Of a DNA stretch of 64,000 bases, positions 17,321 through 25,977 are shown piece after piece. Source of the DNA: Microbacterium sp. ProA8 (lineage in GTDB: Bacteria; Actinomycetota; Actinomycetes; Actinomycetales; Microbacteriaceae). The notes below the pieces were generated by a model. The model was not told where the DNA came from, did no database searches, and saw nothing but the letters and a program-made list of their open reading frames with translations. The stretch spans positions 3,720,001 to 3,784,000 of the forward strand of contig NZ_CP157000.1 of the NCBI RefSeq assembly GCF_039905635.1. Direction: 5' to 3'. Position 1 is the first letter of the stretch. Each line of letters opens with the position of its first letter. The position numbers and the translations under genes were made by a program.

Positions 17321-18379
17321 ATGCTCGCAGCGGAACGACGCGCGCGCATCCTCGAGCTCGCGCAACAGGACGGCGCCGTCAGCATCTCGCGGCTGACAGC
17401 GGACCTCGGCGTCTCGCACGTGACGGTGCGGCGGGATCTCGACACCCTCGTCGCCGAGAAGGCCCTCGACAAAGTGCGTGGCGGAGCGATGCTCCCGGCC
17501 GGACATGCCCCACCGCCCCGCACATCGTCGGCGACGATCGGCGTCGTCGTCCCGACGTCGTACTACTACCGCTATGTCGTCGACGGCATCGGCGATGCTC
17601 TCGAAGGGGTCGGCGAGTTCAAGCTGGTCATCTCGGAGTACGACCTCGAGGTCGAGTATCGACTGATCGAGGAGCTGGTGGAGGCAGGCGTCGACGGGCT
17701 GCTGTGGGTTCCGACGGTGTCGGAGCTCGAGGAAGCTCCGGAGTTCGCCGCCTTCACGTCCGCGCTGAGCGTCCCCGTCGTGTTCGTCGAACGCGAGACT
17801 CCGGGCGGCGGGCTCGCGATCGTCTCCTCGGTCCGTTCGGCGCACGAGCGCGGCGTCGTCAGCGCGCTCAGGCACCTGCGCGAACTCGGCCATCGCCGGC
17901 TCGTCATGGTCAGCCGCGGCAGTTCGCAGAGCGCCGAGTTCGTGCGACGCGGCTGGCGCGATGCGGTCGAGCGACTGGGGTTCGATCCTGAGAGCGTCAT
18001 CCTCGGACCGCGGGAGCTGGGAGCCGGCCCGACGTGGGAGCGTGGGAGCGCGGATGTGGTGCTCGACACGGTGGAGAGGCTCGGTGCCACCGCGGTGTTC
18101 AGCCACGGCGACGAGAATTCGCTCTTCGGGCTGGTGCAGAATGCCCGCAGCCGCGGACTCTCCGTGCCTGAGAAGCTGTCGATCGTCGCCTACGACGACG
18201 ACGTGTCGGCGCACGCCGACCCTCCGATCACCGCTGTCGCGCCGGACCGACGCCGGGTGGGGGCGCACGCGGTGCGCATGCTGCTGGATCTGATCGACCA
18301 TGGCACGGCCGAGCCGCCTTTGCAGCTTCAGGTCGATCCCCGGCTGATCGTGCGCGCGTCGACCGCGCCGCCGGCCTGA
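17321..18379 (+). CDS. transcriptional regulator: DeoR-type HTH fused to LacI-type sugar-binding domain
   Basis: This is a 352-residue regulator. Residues 1-60 are a DeoR winged helix: RRARILELAQQDGAVSISRL, then the recognition helix SHVTVRRDLDTL. Residues about 72-350 are not the usual DeoR sugar-phosphate sensor but a periplasmic-binding-protein fold as in LacI, with ATIGVVVPTSYYY, GVDGLLWVP, LRELGHRRLVMV and IVAYDDDVSAH. The effector is therefore probably a free sugar or oligosaccharide. A strong GGGAGGGG ribosome site precedes the start. Its likely targets are the divergent palindromes at 16126 and 16163. Confidence 0.85.
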   Translation: MLAAERRARILELAQQDGAVSISRLTADLGVSHVTVRRDLDTLVAEKALDKVRGGAMLPAGHAPPPRTSSATIGVVVPTSYYYRYVVDGIGDALEGVGEFKLVISEYDLEVEYRLIEELVEAGVDGLLWVPTVSELEEAPEFAAFTSALSVPVVFVERETPGGGLAIVSSVRSAHERGVVSALRHLRELGHRRLVMVSRGSSQSAEFVRRGWRDAVERLGFDPESVILGPRELGAGPTWERGSADVVLDTVERLGATAVFSHGDENSLFGLVQNARSRGLSVPEKLSIVAYDDDVSAHADPPITAVAPDRRRVGAHAVRMLLDLIDHGTAEPPLQLQVDPRLIVRASTAPPA

Positions 18380-18447
18380 TGCGTCGCCCGCGTGACGGTG
18401 CCGGGTTCGCGGCCGCCGTGCCGCAGGACTGACCCCCGGGGAGACGT

Positions 18448-18482
18448 GGGTGCGGACGCGCTCCCGCCCGCGGTCCGCACCC
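18448..18482. terminator. hairpin terminator between convergent genes
   Basis: GGGTGCGGAC (18448-18457) pairs perfectly with GTCCGCACCC (18473-18482) around a 15-nt GC-rich loop. It lies between the stop of the regulator gene and the stop of the secreted protein gene, so it can serve both strands. No T-tract follows, as is usual in actinobacteria. Confidence 0.6.
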
Positions 18483-18489
18483 AGACGGC

Positions 18490-20826
18490 TCACTCGCCGT
18501 CGACCCGGATCACCAGCACCTCGCTGCGCGTCGCACCGGCGGGGTTCGAGAACTCGACGACGTAGCGGTGCTCGCCGGCCGCGCGTCCCTCGAGAGGCAC
18601 GTCGACGCGTTGCGCAGCCGGGCTCGCCGGCAAGAGGGAGCCGGAGGCGACCTCGGCGTCGTTCTCGAACAGGCGCCATGCGCTCGCGTTGGTGCCCCAC
18701 CACAGGTTCGCGGTGACGGTGAACGTGCCGTCGCCGTCACGGTTGGCGGCCGAGAGACGCGGGACGCCGGGTGCGGCATCCGTCACCTTCACAGTGAGCG
18801 GCGACGGACTGGTCACGCCCTGCGAGTTGATCGCTTCGGCGGTGTAGACGTACTCGCCGTTCCCCCGTCCCGCGAGGGGCACCACCACGGACTGCGCCGC
18901 CGGTCCGGCGGCGGCCAGGTCTGCCGTGTGGATCAGCGCGCCGTTCTCGTAGACCTTGAGCCGAGCCGCGTTCGGACCCCACCACATGTTCCAGCGGAGT
19001 TCGAAGTTCCCGTCATGCAGCCCGTGCGCCCATCCGCTCGTCGACGACAGCACGCCGGGAGCCGGCGGAGCCGTCTCGGTGTCGGGCGGGAGCGGGGGTT
19101 CCTGGGCCAGGCATTCCTCGTACTCGTCCGGCGTGGGTGACCAGCGGAACCAGTCGAACGCTCCGGTGATCTCCGCGGCGGCGGTCGACCCGCGGAAGGC
19201 GAACGGTCCGACGTGCGTGAAGGGCGCATCAGCCACCAGGATCGGACGACCGAACGCCGAGAAGGCTGCGCCGTCGTACGACACCGACGCCGTGATCTGC
19301 GTGCCGTCGCTCGTCAGACGCAGCCAGATCTTGGTCGCGCCCGCCACCGCGGGCGGGGAGGAGTCCTGGCGGTTGGATCCGTTGCGGTGGTACACGAACT
19401 CGACCGTGCGGCCGGGTGTCGCTCGTCCGAGATCGAACTTGGCGTAGTGGGTGTCGGTCGCGTACAGCAGCAGGCCGGCCTGCTGGAACGGCTGGGTGGG
19501 GTCGATCTCGACGGGGGCAGTGAGCTGCCACGGACCTTCTGGAAGCTCCTGCTGGAGCAGCGGCGCCGCGGCCACCCCGCCGGAGTAGGTCGGGATGGCG
19601 AGCTTTCCGTCCACCACGGCGTGACGCGCCGACTGCTCACGCACCACGCGGTCCCACACATCTCCCAGGCCGCCCTGGAATTCGTCCGAGCCCTCCGCCG
19701 CGCACGTCTCGAACACCGGGTTCTCAGGATCGACCGGGAACTCTCCGGGGACCTCCACGACCGGCTCGGCGCCGTCCTTGGCCCATGCGATCGTCGCGCC
19801 CAGGCGGTCACCCGACTCGTAGAACAGGTACGTCTCGTCCTGATGCGTCACGATCTCGGGGGACGCCACGCGGCCCACATCCGCGCCGAGACCGCTCGCC
19901 TGGTGAAGGACGATCGGCACCTCGCCGACGTCACGGAGTGTCTTGTCGATCGTGCGCGCGTAGCTCTTGCCGCTCGACGCGTGGTACACCACGTACAGCT
20001 GACCGTTCCACTCCCAGAGATTGCCGGCGGAGACGTTCTGACCCTCCTCCGGGCCAGGGGCTACGACGTAGTCGGGGTCAACGGTCCAGGTGATCCCGTC
20101 GACGGACTCAGCGAGGCGGATGCGCCGGATGTTGTCACGCTCGTTGCCCATGTAGAACATGCCGTACGCGAAGCCCGAGGCGGGGTCCGGGTGCTCGAAG
20201 ACCCTGGCGTAGCTCGTCTCGGTGACGTTCGGTCCCCCCATGGCATTCGAGACCACGATGTCGCCGTACTCGAAATGGATGCCGTCATCCGACGTGGCAT
20301 ACCGGGTGACCGAGTTCTCGCCGTGGAAGTACATGAACATCTTCCCGGCCTCCTCGTTCCAGATCGCGTCCGGACTGGAGGTGTGGCTCACGTCGTAGTG
20401 AGGCAGCCACTCGCTCGCGATGATCGGGTTCGACCCGTATTCGATCCACGGGCCCTCGAGGCTGTCGGCGTACATCAGGAGCACGCCCGCGGGCGAATCG
20501 TGCGGTGCCGTGTACAGGTACCACTCGCCGAGGGGGTTCTCGAAGTGCGCTCCGGCGTGGAAGACGCTCGGGAAGATGTACTCGTTCGTCGGGTTGTAGT
20601 CCATCTGGGATTTGTCGGTGATGACGCCCTGGTAGCCGAATTCCGGCCAGCCCTCGGGCGGCGGCGCCACTGCCGTCGACACCATCCCGTTCGCAGCTGC
20701 GGGTGCGCTCGGCCCCGCCGGTGCCGCGTAAGCGGACGGGGCCACCAGCGCCCCGACCACGAGGGCTGCCGTCGCTGTCGCCAGCGCGGCGATGACGCTC
20801 GAGCGGCGTCTCGCGGTTGTTCTCAT
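18490..20826 (-). CDS. secreted GH43-like five-bladed propeller protein with accessory domains
   Basis: This 778-residue exported protein has a twin-arginine-containing signal (RRRSSVIAALATATAALVVGALV) ending near AYAAPAGP. Residues about 55-380 resemble the GH43/GH117-type beta-propeller used by arabinanases, xylosidases and related enzymes. About 400-590 is a concanavalin-like domain of the DUF1349/GH43 C-terminal type. Two similar Ig-like modules follow, each with a WWG(P/T)NA core, as in chitinase A N-terminal domains. Catalytic acids cannot be assigned safely. Start ATG 20826 follows GGGAGA. It diverges from the LacI/FAD/ABC operon across paired operators, so it probably releases the sugar that system imports. 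Confidence 0.75.
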   Translation of the reverse strand: MRTTARRRSSVIAALATATAALVVGALVAPSAYAAPAGPSAPAAANGMVSTAVAPPPEGWPEFGYQGVITDKSQMDYNPTNEYIFPSVFHAGAHFENPLGEWYLYTAPHDSPAGVLLMYADSLEGPWIEYGSNPIIASEWLPHYDVSHTSSPDAIWNEEAGKMFMYFHGENSVTRYATSDDGIHFEYGDIVVSNAMGGPNVTETSYARVFEHPDPASGFAYGMFYMGNERDNIRRIRLAESVDGITWTVDPDYVVAPGPEEGQNVSAGNLWEWNGQLYVVYHASSGKSYARTIDKTLRDVGEVPIVLHQASGLGADVGRVASPEIVTHQDETYLFYESGDRLGATIAWAKDGAEPVVEVPGEFPVDPENPVFETCAAEGSDEFQGGLGDVWDRVVREQSARHAVVDGKLAIPTYSGGVAAAPLLQQELPEGPWQLTAPVEIDPTQPFQQAGLLLYATDTHYAKFDLGRATPGRTVEFVYHRNGSNRQDSSPPAVAGATKIWLRLTSDGTQITASVSYDGAAFSAFGRPILVADAPFTHVGPFAFRGSTAAAEITGAFDWFRWSPTPDEYEECLAQEPPLPPDTETAPPAPGVLSSTSGWAHGLHDGNFELRWNMWWGPNAARLKVYENGALIHTADLAAAGPAAQSVVVPLAGRGNGEYVYTAEAINSQGVTSPSPLTVKVTDAAPGVPRLSAANRDGDGTFTVTANLWWGTNASAWRLFENDAEVASGSLLPASPAAQRVDVPLEGRAAGEHRYVVEFSNPAGATRSEVLVIRVDGE

Positions 20827-20868
20827 CCGTATCTCCCTTGATGCGTCACCGCCGTCGCCGTGCCCGTT

Positions 20869-20899
20869 TTGACACGTCCCTGCGGTCTGTGCGTATACT
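20869..20899 (+). promoter_or_regulatory. promoter for the LacI/FAD/ABC operon
   Basis: TTGACA (20869-20874) and TATACT (20894-20899) are near-consensus boxes with a 19-bp spacer, slightly long. The predicted start falls at about 20906, just before the perfect operator at 20913, so a bound repressor would block initiation or early elongation. Confidence 0.55.
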
Positions 20900-20912
20900 C
20901 GGCGGCACCTGC

Positions 20913-20924
20913 TAATGCGCATTA
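20913..20924. promoter_or_regulatory. LacI operator, copy 1
   Basis: TAATGCGCATTA is a perfect 12-bp palindrome in the divergent region between the secreted GH43-like gene and the LacI gene at 21034. A second, imperfect copy lies exactly 32 bp further on, about three helical turns. The adjacent LacI protein is the obvious binder. Confidence 0.7.
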
Positions 20925-20944
20925 CCACCGACGGTTCGCTATGC

Positions 20945-20956
20945 TAATGCGTATAA
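20945..20956. promoter_or_regulatory. LacI operator, copy 2 (imperfect)
   Basis: TAATGCGTATAA matches copy 1 at the first seven bases and keeps the half-site TAATGCG. Its centre is 32 bp from that of copy 1, placing both on the same DNA face. It lies 78 bp before the LacI start codon. Confidence 0.55.
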
Positions 20957-21033
20957 CCCGCTTCGGCTAGAGATTTCTCGCACCGAGGGTCAGGCAGGTA
21001 CGGCGAGGACGCCGTCTCACCAGAGGAAGATCG

Positions 21034-22110
21034 ATGACGACACCACCGAGCGCGCACGGGCGCATCACCCAGCGGCGCATCGCCGAGCTCGCCGGCGTCA
21101 GCCAGGCGACGGTCTCGCTCGTGCTGAACGGAAAGGCCGATGCGTCGACGCGCATCCCGGAAGAGACGCGCCGTCGCGTGCTGGACGTCATCAACAGCAC
21201 GACTTATGTCCCCGACCCCGCCGCCCGGCGGCTGGCCGGCGTGGGGAACAAGATCATCGGCGTGTTCACCTACGAGCCGGCGTTTCCGAGCGCCAGCCTC
21301 GACTTCTACGCGGCTCTGCTGACGGGGATCGAGTCCGAGGCCGAGGTGCTCGGCTGCGACCTGCTGCTGTTCACGAGCGCGCCGGTCGAGGGTTCCCGGC
21401 GTCGCCTGTTCCATGAGAACAACCGTCTGCGACTGGCTGACGGCTGCCTGCTGCTCGGACAGGAGATGGACACCGAAGAGCTCGAGCGGCTCGTCGCGAG
21501 CGGGTTCCCCTTCGTGGCCATCGGCCGTCGCGAGGCGGAGGGCGTGCCCTATGTCGCCGCCGACTATGTGACGGGCACAGCGGCGCTCGCCGCTCGTGCC
21601 ATCGAACTCGGACACCGCCGCTTCGCATATGTCCATCCCGACAGCCGAGGCGAGTCGGTGCTCGACCGTCAACGCGGCTTCCGCGCCGAGCTCGAGCGCA
21701 GGGGCATCGCGGCCGACGACGCGACCACGTTCATCGCGAGCGCTGGGGAGGATGCCGCGGCTGACTGGCGGCAGGTGCGCGCCTCGGGTGCGACGGTGCT
21801 CTTCGTCGAGAACCCGACCTATGCGATCGGGATGTTCCCGCACATCGTCCGGGACGGCCTGTCGGTCCCCGACGATCTCTCGATCGTCGCGCTGGCCGAT
21901 CCCTCGCGCTCATCCGAGAGCGACCTCGACTTCACACGACTCAGCCCTCCGCGCACACGGCTCGGCTCGGAGGCCCTGACCCTGCTGTCGCGCATCCTCG
22001 ATCCGTCCGCCGAGGTCGACGCGTCGGAACTGCGCATCACCCTCGACTGCACCGTCACCGACGGAGCCACCCTCGCCCGCCCCCGCACCGCTCAGGAGAC
22101 CACCCGATGA
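21034..22110 (+). CDS. LacI family transcriptional regulator
   Basis: This is a 358-residue repressor. The N-terminal helix-turn-helix ITQRRIAELAGVSQATVSLV and hinge (about 10-70) are typical. The sugar-sensing domain runs from about 75 to 345 with NKIIGVFTYEPAF, FVAIGRREAEG and LGHRRFAYVHPD. RBS AGAGGAAG precedes the ATG. It is the first gene of a five-gene operon and overlaps the next gene by ATGA. It probably represses itself, the importer and the divergent secreted protein through the paired TAATGCG sites. Confidence 0.92.
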   Translation: MTTPPSAHGRITQRRIAELAGVSQATVSLVLNGKADASTRIPEETRRRVLDVINSTTYVPDPAARRLAGVGNKIIGVFTYEPAFPSASLDFYAALLTGIESEAEVLGCDLLLFTSAPVEGSRRRLFHENNRLRLADGCLLLGQEMDTEELERLVASGFPFVAIGRREAEGVPYVAADYVTGTAALAARAIELGHRRFAYVHPDSRGESVLDRQRGFRAELERRGIAADDATTFIASAGEDAAADWRQVRASGATVLFVENPTYAIGMFPHIVRDGLSVPDDLSIVALADPSRSSESDLDFTRLSPPRTRLGSEALTLLSRILDPSAEVDASELRITLDCTVTDGATLARPRTAQETTR

Positions 22111-23711
22111 CCGAACTTCGCACCGAGATCCTCATCGTCGGAGGTGGCCTCGGCGGCGTCGCCGCGGCACTGGCGGCACTCGATGCCGGCCGGCAGGTGG
22201 TGCTCAGCGAGGAGTACCGGTGGCTCGGCGGACAGCTCACCAGCCAGGCGGTGCCGATGGACGAGCACAGCTGGATCGAGCAGTTCGGAGCCACAGCCCG
22301 GTACCGGCGGGTGCGCGACGGCATCCGTGACCACTACCGGCGCTGGTACCCCCTCACCGCCCGGGCCATGGCCGACCCCACACTCAACCCCGGCCAGGGC
22401 ATGGTCAGCCGGCTGTGCGCCGAGCCCCGCGCCGGTGTCGCCGTCATCGAGGCGCTGCTCGCCCCGCACCGGGCGGCCGGGCGGCTCACCCTCATCCAGC
22501 CCGCGGTCGCCGTCGCCGCCGACGTCGACGGCGACCGCGTCCGGGCCGTGACCCTCCGGCGTCTCGATGACGGCTCCGAGGTCGTGGTGGCGGCGGATTA
22601 CGTCATCGACGCCACAGAGCTCGGCGATCTGCTCCCCCTCACCGGCGCCGAGTACGCCACCGGATTCGAGGGACGGTCGGATACCGGCGAACCCAGCGCA
22701 CCCGACGAGCCGCAGCCGGCAAACCAGCAGGCGTTCAGCTGGTGCTTCGTCGTCGACCACGTGGACGGGGACCACACCATCGATCGCCCGGCCGAATACG
22801 ACATGTGGCGCACCCAGCAGCCGTCGTATTGGGGAGCGCCGATGCTGTCCCTCACGGGGCCCGACCCCCGCACCCTCGAGACGCTCACGCGCACCTTCAC
22901 CCCTCACGCCGCTCGACCGGCCGTCCTGGCGGATCAGGGCAAGGATCCCGGCGATCGCGAGCTGTGGACCTTCCGCCGCATCCTCGCGCGCGACAACTTC
23001 ACACCGGGCGCGTTCCCCAGCGACCTCGTGCTCGTGAACTGGCCGATGATCGACTACCTCGGCGGCACACTGGTGGATGTCTCGACCGAGGAGGCCGAAC
23101 GGCACAAGAGCCGGGCACGCCAGCAGTCCCTGTCGATGCTCTACTGGCTGCAGACCGAGGCTCCCCGGCCCGACGGCGGCACCGGCTTTCCCGGACTGCG
23201 GCTGCGCGGCGACGTCACCGAGGGTCCTGACGGACTTGCGATGGCTCCCTACATCCGGGAGTCGCGCCGGCTGCTCACGGAGCAGCGCGTGACCGAGCAC
23301 GACCTCTCGATCGCACTCCGCGGTCACGGGCGGCCCTTCACGACCCCGGAGTCCGTCGGCGTCGGCATGTACCGGATCGATCTCCACCCCTCGACCGGCG
23401 GAGACAACTACCTCGACGTGGCCAGCGCGCCCTTCGAGATCCCGCTGGGCATCCTGATCCCGCGGCGGCTCGAGAACCTGCTGCCCGCCGGCAAGAACGC
23501 CGGCACCACGCACATCACCAACGGCGCACTCCGGCTCCACCCCGTGGAGTGGAACATCGGCGAGGCCGCCGGGTCGCTCGCCGCCTTCAGCCTGCATCGC
23601 ACGACCACCCCCCGTGCGGTGCGGAACACTCCTGCGCTCCTGCAGGAGTTCCAGTCCCTGCTCACTGACACCGGCGTCGAGCTCCACTGGCCCGACGTCA
23701 CCGGCTACTAG
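22107..23711 (+). CDS. FAD-dependent oxidoreductase
   Basis: This is a 534-residue flavoprotein of the FAD_oxidored (PF12831-like) type. The dinucleotide motif LIVGGGLGGVAAALAALDAG lies at residues 9-28, and a second FAD-contact segment, VAADYVIDATELGDLLPLTG, near 160. The C-terminal LPAGKNAGTTHITNGALRLH fits the family. There is no signal peptide, so it acts in the cytoplasm. It is coupled to the LacI gene and sits before the sugar-binding lipoprotein, suggesting oxidation of the imported sugar. The substrate is unknown. Confidence 0.85.
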   Translation: MTELRTEILIVGGGLGGVAAALAALDAGRQVVLSEEYRWLGGQLTSQAVPMDEHSWIEQFGATARYRRVRDGIRDHYRRWYPLTARAMADPTLNPGQGMVSRLCAEPRAGVAVIEALLAPHRAAGRLTLIQPAVAVAADVDGDRVRAVTLRRLDDGSEVVVAADYVIDATELGDLLPLTGAEYATGFEGRSDTGEPSAPDEPQPANQQAFSWCFVVDHVDGDHTIDRPAEYDMWRTQQPSYWGAPMLSLTGPDPRTLETLTRTFTPHAARPAVLADQGKDPGDRELWTFRRILARDNFTPGAFPSDLVLVNWPMIDYLGGTLVDVSTEEAERHKSRARQQSLSMLYWLQTEAPRPDGGTGFPGLRLRGDVTEGPDGLAMAPYIRESRRLLTEQRVTEHDLSIALRGHGRPFTTPESVGVGMYRIDLHPSTGGDNYLDVASAPFEIPLGILIPRRLENLLPAGKNAGTTHITNGALRLHPVEWNIGEAAGSLAAFSLHRTTTPRAVRNTPALLQEFQSLLTDTGVELHWPDVTGY

Positions 23712-23721
23712 GAGAATCCGA

Positions 23722-25005
23722 ATGAGATCAGCAAAGCCGCTGACCGCCGCCGCCCTGCTCGCGGCGACAGCGTTCGTCGCCACCGCCTGCGCGGGCGGCC
23801 CTGCCCCCGATGCAGAACCCGCAGAAGACATCGATCTGCGCATGACCGTGTGGACCTCTAACGAGGATCACCTCGCCCTGTTCGACTCGATCGCCGACGA
23901 GTACATGGCCGACCATCCGGAGATCGCGTCCATCACGTTCGATCCGCTGCCGTTCGACGACTACACCTCGACGGTCACGACGCAGCTGGCCGGCGGCAAC
24001 GCACCAGACCTGGCGTGGATCCTCGAGAACGCGGCACCGGACTTCGTCTCGAGCGGGGCGCTGGTGCCGCTGGACGAGGTCCTCGAGTCGACCGAGGGCT
24101 ACGAGTTCGACGACCTCGCCCCGAGCGCCACCGCGCTGTGGGAGAGCGAGGGCGAGCTGCTCGCCTACCCGTTCAGCACGTCGCCGTTCGTCGTGTTCGC
24201 CAACGATGATCTGCTGGCCCAGGCCGGGCAGCCGGCATCCGCCCAGCTCCTCGCCGACGGCTCGTGGACGTGGGAGGACGTCGATGCCATCGGTGCGGCC
24301 GTGCGCGAGGCCACCGGAAAGGCCGGCTTCGTCGTGCGCGACTTCGACTACCTGAACTGGGACTACCTCAGCACCGTCTGGAACGGCTGGGGCGCTGCGC
24401 CCTGGACCGAAGACGGTGCGACGTGCACGTTCGCGGACGACGAGATGGTGGAAGCGTTCGAGTTCCTGCACGGCGCGGCCTTCACCTCGCAGTCGATGCC
24501 GGGCCCCGGCACGACGGCGGACTTCTTCGCCGGAGAGGCCGCCTTCACCGTGACGCAGATCTCACGGGCGAACCTGCTCGCTGAGGGCGGCTTCGCGTGG
24601 AACCTGCTGCCGCTCCCGGAAGGTCCCGTGGGCGAGTACGCCGTCACAGGCCAGGCGGGTATCGGTGTGATGAGCCAGGGTGACAACACGCAGGCCGCCG
24701 CGGAGTTCCTCGCCTTCTTCACCAACCCCGAGAACGCCGAGAAGCTGGCCGCCTACTTCCCGCCCCCTCGCACGTCGCTGCTGAACGCCGAGACGCTCGC
24801 CGCCGCCAACCCGCTCCTGAGCGAGGAGCAGATCGAGTCGGTCGTCGTGCCCGGCATCGAGAACGGGCAGGTGCGCCCCAGCCACACGGACTCGGCCGAG
24901 ATCGGGCAGCAGGTCCGCGCCTCGCTCGACGACCTGTGGGTGGCGGACGCGGACATCCCCGCCGTCCTCGAGTCGACCTGCTCCGCGATCGAACCCCTCC
25001 TGTAG
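23722..25005 (+). CDS. sugar ABC transporter substrate-binding lipoprotein
   Basis: This 427-residue family-1 binding protein has a lipobox at Cys23 (FVATAC). DLRMTVWTSNEDHLALFDSI starts the mature domain, and the binding fold runs to the end. I chose ATG 23722, 10 nt after the previous stop and preceded by AGGAGA; the frame is open upstream but would overlap the FAD gene by about 100 nt. Two permease genes follow directly. The ligand is likely a product of the divergent secreted GH43-like protein. Confidence 0.92.
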   Translation: MRSAKPLTAAALLAATAFVATACAGGPAPDAEPAEDIDLRMTVWTSNEDHLALFDSIADEYMADHPEIASITFDPLPFDDYTSTVTTQLAGGNAPDLAWILENAAPDFVSSGALVPLDEVLESTEGYEFDDLAPSATALWESEGELLAYPFSTSPFVVFANDDLLAQAGQPASAQLLADGSWTWEDVDAIGAAVREATGKAGFVVRDFDYLNWDYLSTVWNGWGAAPWTEDGATCTFADDEMVEAFEFLHGAAFTSQSMPGPGTTADFFAGEAAFTVTQISRANLLAEGGFAWNLLPLPEGPVGEYAVTGQAGIGVMSQGDNTQAAAEFLAFFTNPENAEKLAAYFPPPRTSLLNAETLAAANPLLSEEQIESVVVPGIENGQVRPSHTDSAEIGQQVRASLDDLWVADADIPAVLESTCSAIEPLL

Positions 25006-25020
25006 CGGGCGAAGGACGAC

Positions 25021-25977
25021 ATGACCGTCACAACGGACGCACTCCCGGGCCGCACCGCGCGGCCCGGGGGTGCCCCCGGCCCGGCGCGACGACCGTGGTT
25101 GACATACCAGCGACGCGACGCGCTCACGGGGTACCTCTTCATCGCACCGCAGCTCGCCGGCATCGTGCTGTTCGTCCTCGTGCCGCTGGTGCTCGTCTTC
25201 TACTACTCCTTCCACGAGTGGAACGTCCTCGCGGGCACCTTCACGTTCGTCGGGCTCGAGAACGTCGAGAAGCTGTTCAGCGATCCGCAGCTCGCGCCGG
25301 TGCTCACTGCCACGGGTGTGTTCTCAGTCGGGCTCGTCGTCTTCAATCTGACGCTGGCGCTTCTGCTCGCGGTCATGCTCAACCGGCGGTGGCGCGGCAT
25401 CACGGTCTTCCGCACGATCTTCTTCTCTCCGGTCGTCGTCTCACTGGTGGCCTGGACGATCGTGTGGGGCTTCCTGCTGCAGGACAACGGCGGCATCAAC
25501 GGCCTGCTGGCGATGGTCGGCATCGAGGGCCCCAACTGGCTGCGCGAGGGCCCGACGGCGATGCTGAGCGTGATCGTCGTGCAGGTGTTCAAGAATGTCG
25601 GCCTCAACATGGTGCTGTTCCTCGCCGCGCTCCAGGGCGTGCCCCGCGAACTGCAGGAGGCTGCGCGCGTCGACGGCGCGAACGATCGCCAGATCTTCAG
25701 CCGCATCGTGCTCCCGCTCATCTCGCCGACGATCCTGCTCACCCTCATCATCACGATCGTCGGCTCACTGCAGGTCTACGCCCAGATCGCGGTCCTCACG
25801 CAGGGCGGCCCGGGAATCTCCACCACGGTCCTCGTCTACTACCTCGTCCAGCAGGCGTTCGACTTCCACCACTTCGGGTACGGCTCGACGCTCGCGCTCC
25901 TGCTGTTCCTGATCGTCCTGGTGCTGACCATCGCCCAGTGGCAGCTGCGCAAGAGATGGGTCTTCTATGAGAACTGA
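25021..25977 (+). CDS. sugar ABC transporter permease (MalF type)
   Basis: This 318-residue CUT1 permease has an Ala/Arg/Pro-rich cytoplasmic N-terminus of about 35 residues. Six membrane segments follow, with the EAA loop EAARVDGANDRQIFSRIVLP near 218-238. GAAGGA lies before the ATG. Its last 11 nt overlap the next permease gene. Together with the lipoprotein and the MalG-type partner it forms an importer that lacks its own ATPase gene here. Confidence 0.93.
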   Translation: MTVTTDALPGRTARPGGAPGPARRPWLTYQRRDALTGYLFIAPQLAGIVLFVLVPLVLVFYYSFHEWNVLAGTFTFVGLENVEKLFSDPQLAPVLTATGVFSVGLVVFNLTLALLLAVMLNRRWRGITVFRTIFFSPVVVSLVAWTIVWGFLLQDNGGINGLLAMVGIEGPNWLREGPTAMLSVIVVQVFKNVGLNMVLFLAALQGVPRELQEAARVDGANDRQIFSRIVLPLISPTILLTLIITIVGSLQVYAQIAVLTQGGPGISTTVLVYYLVQQAFDFHHFGYGSTLALLLFLIVLVLTIAQWQLRKRWVFYEN

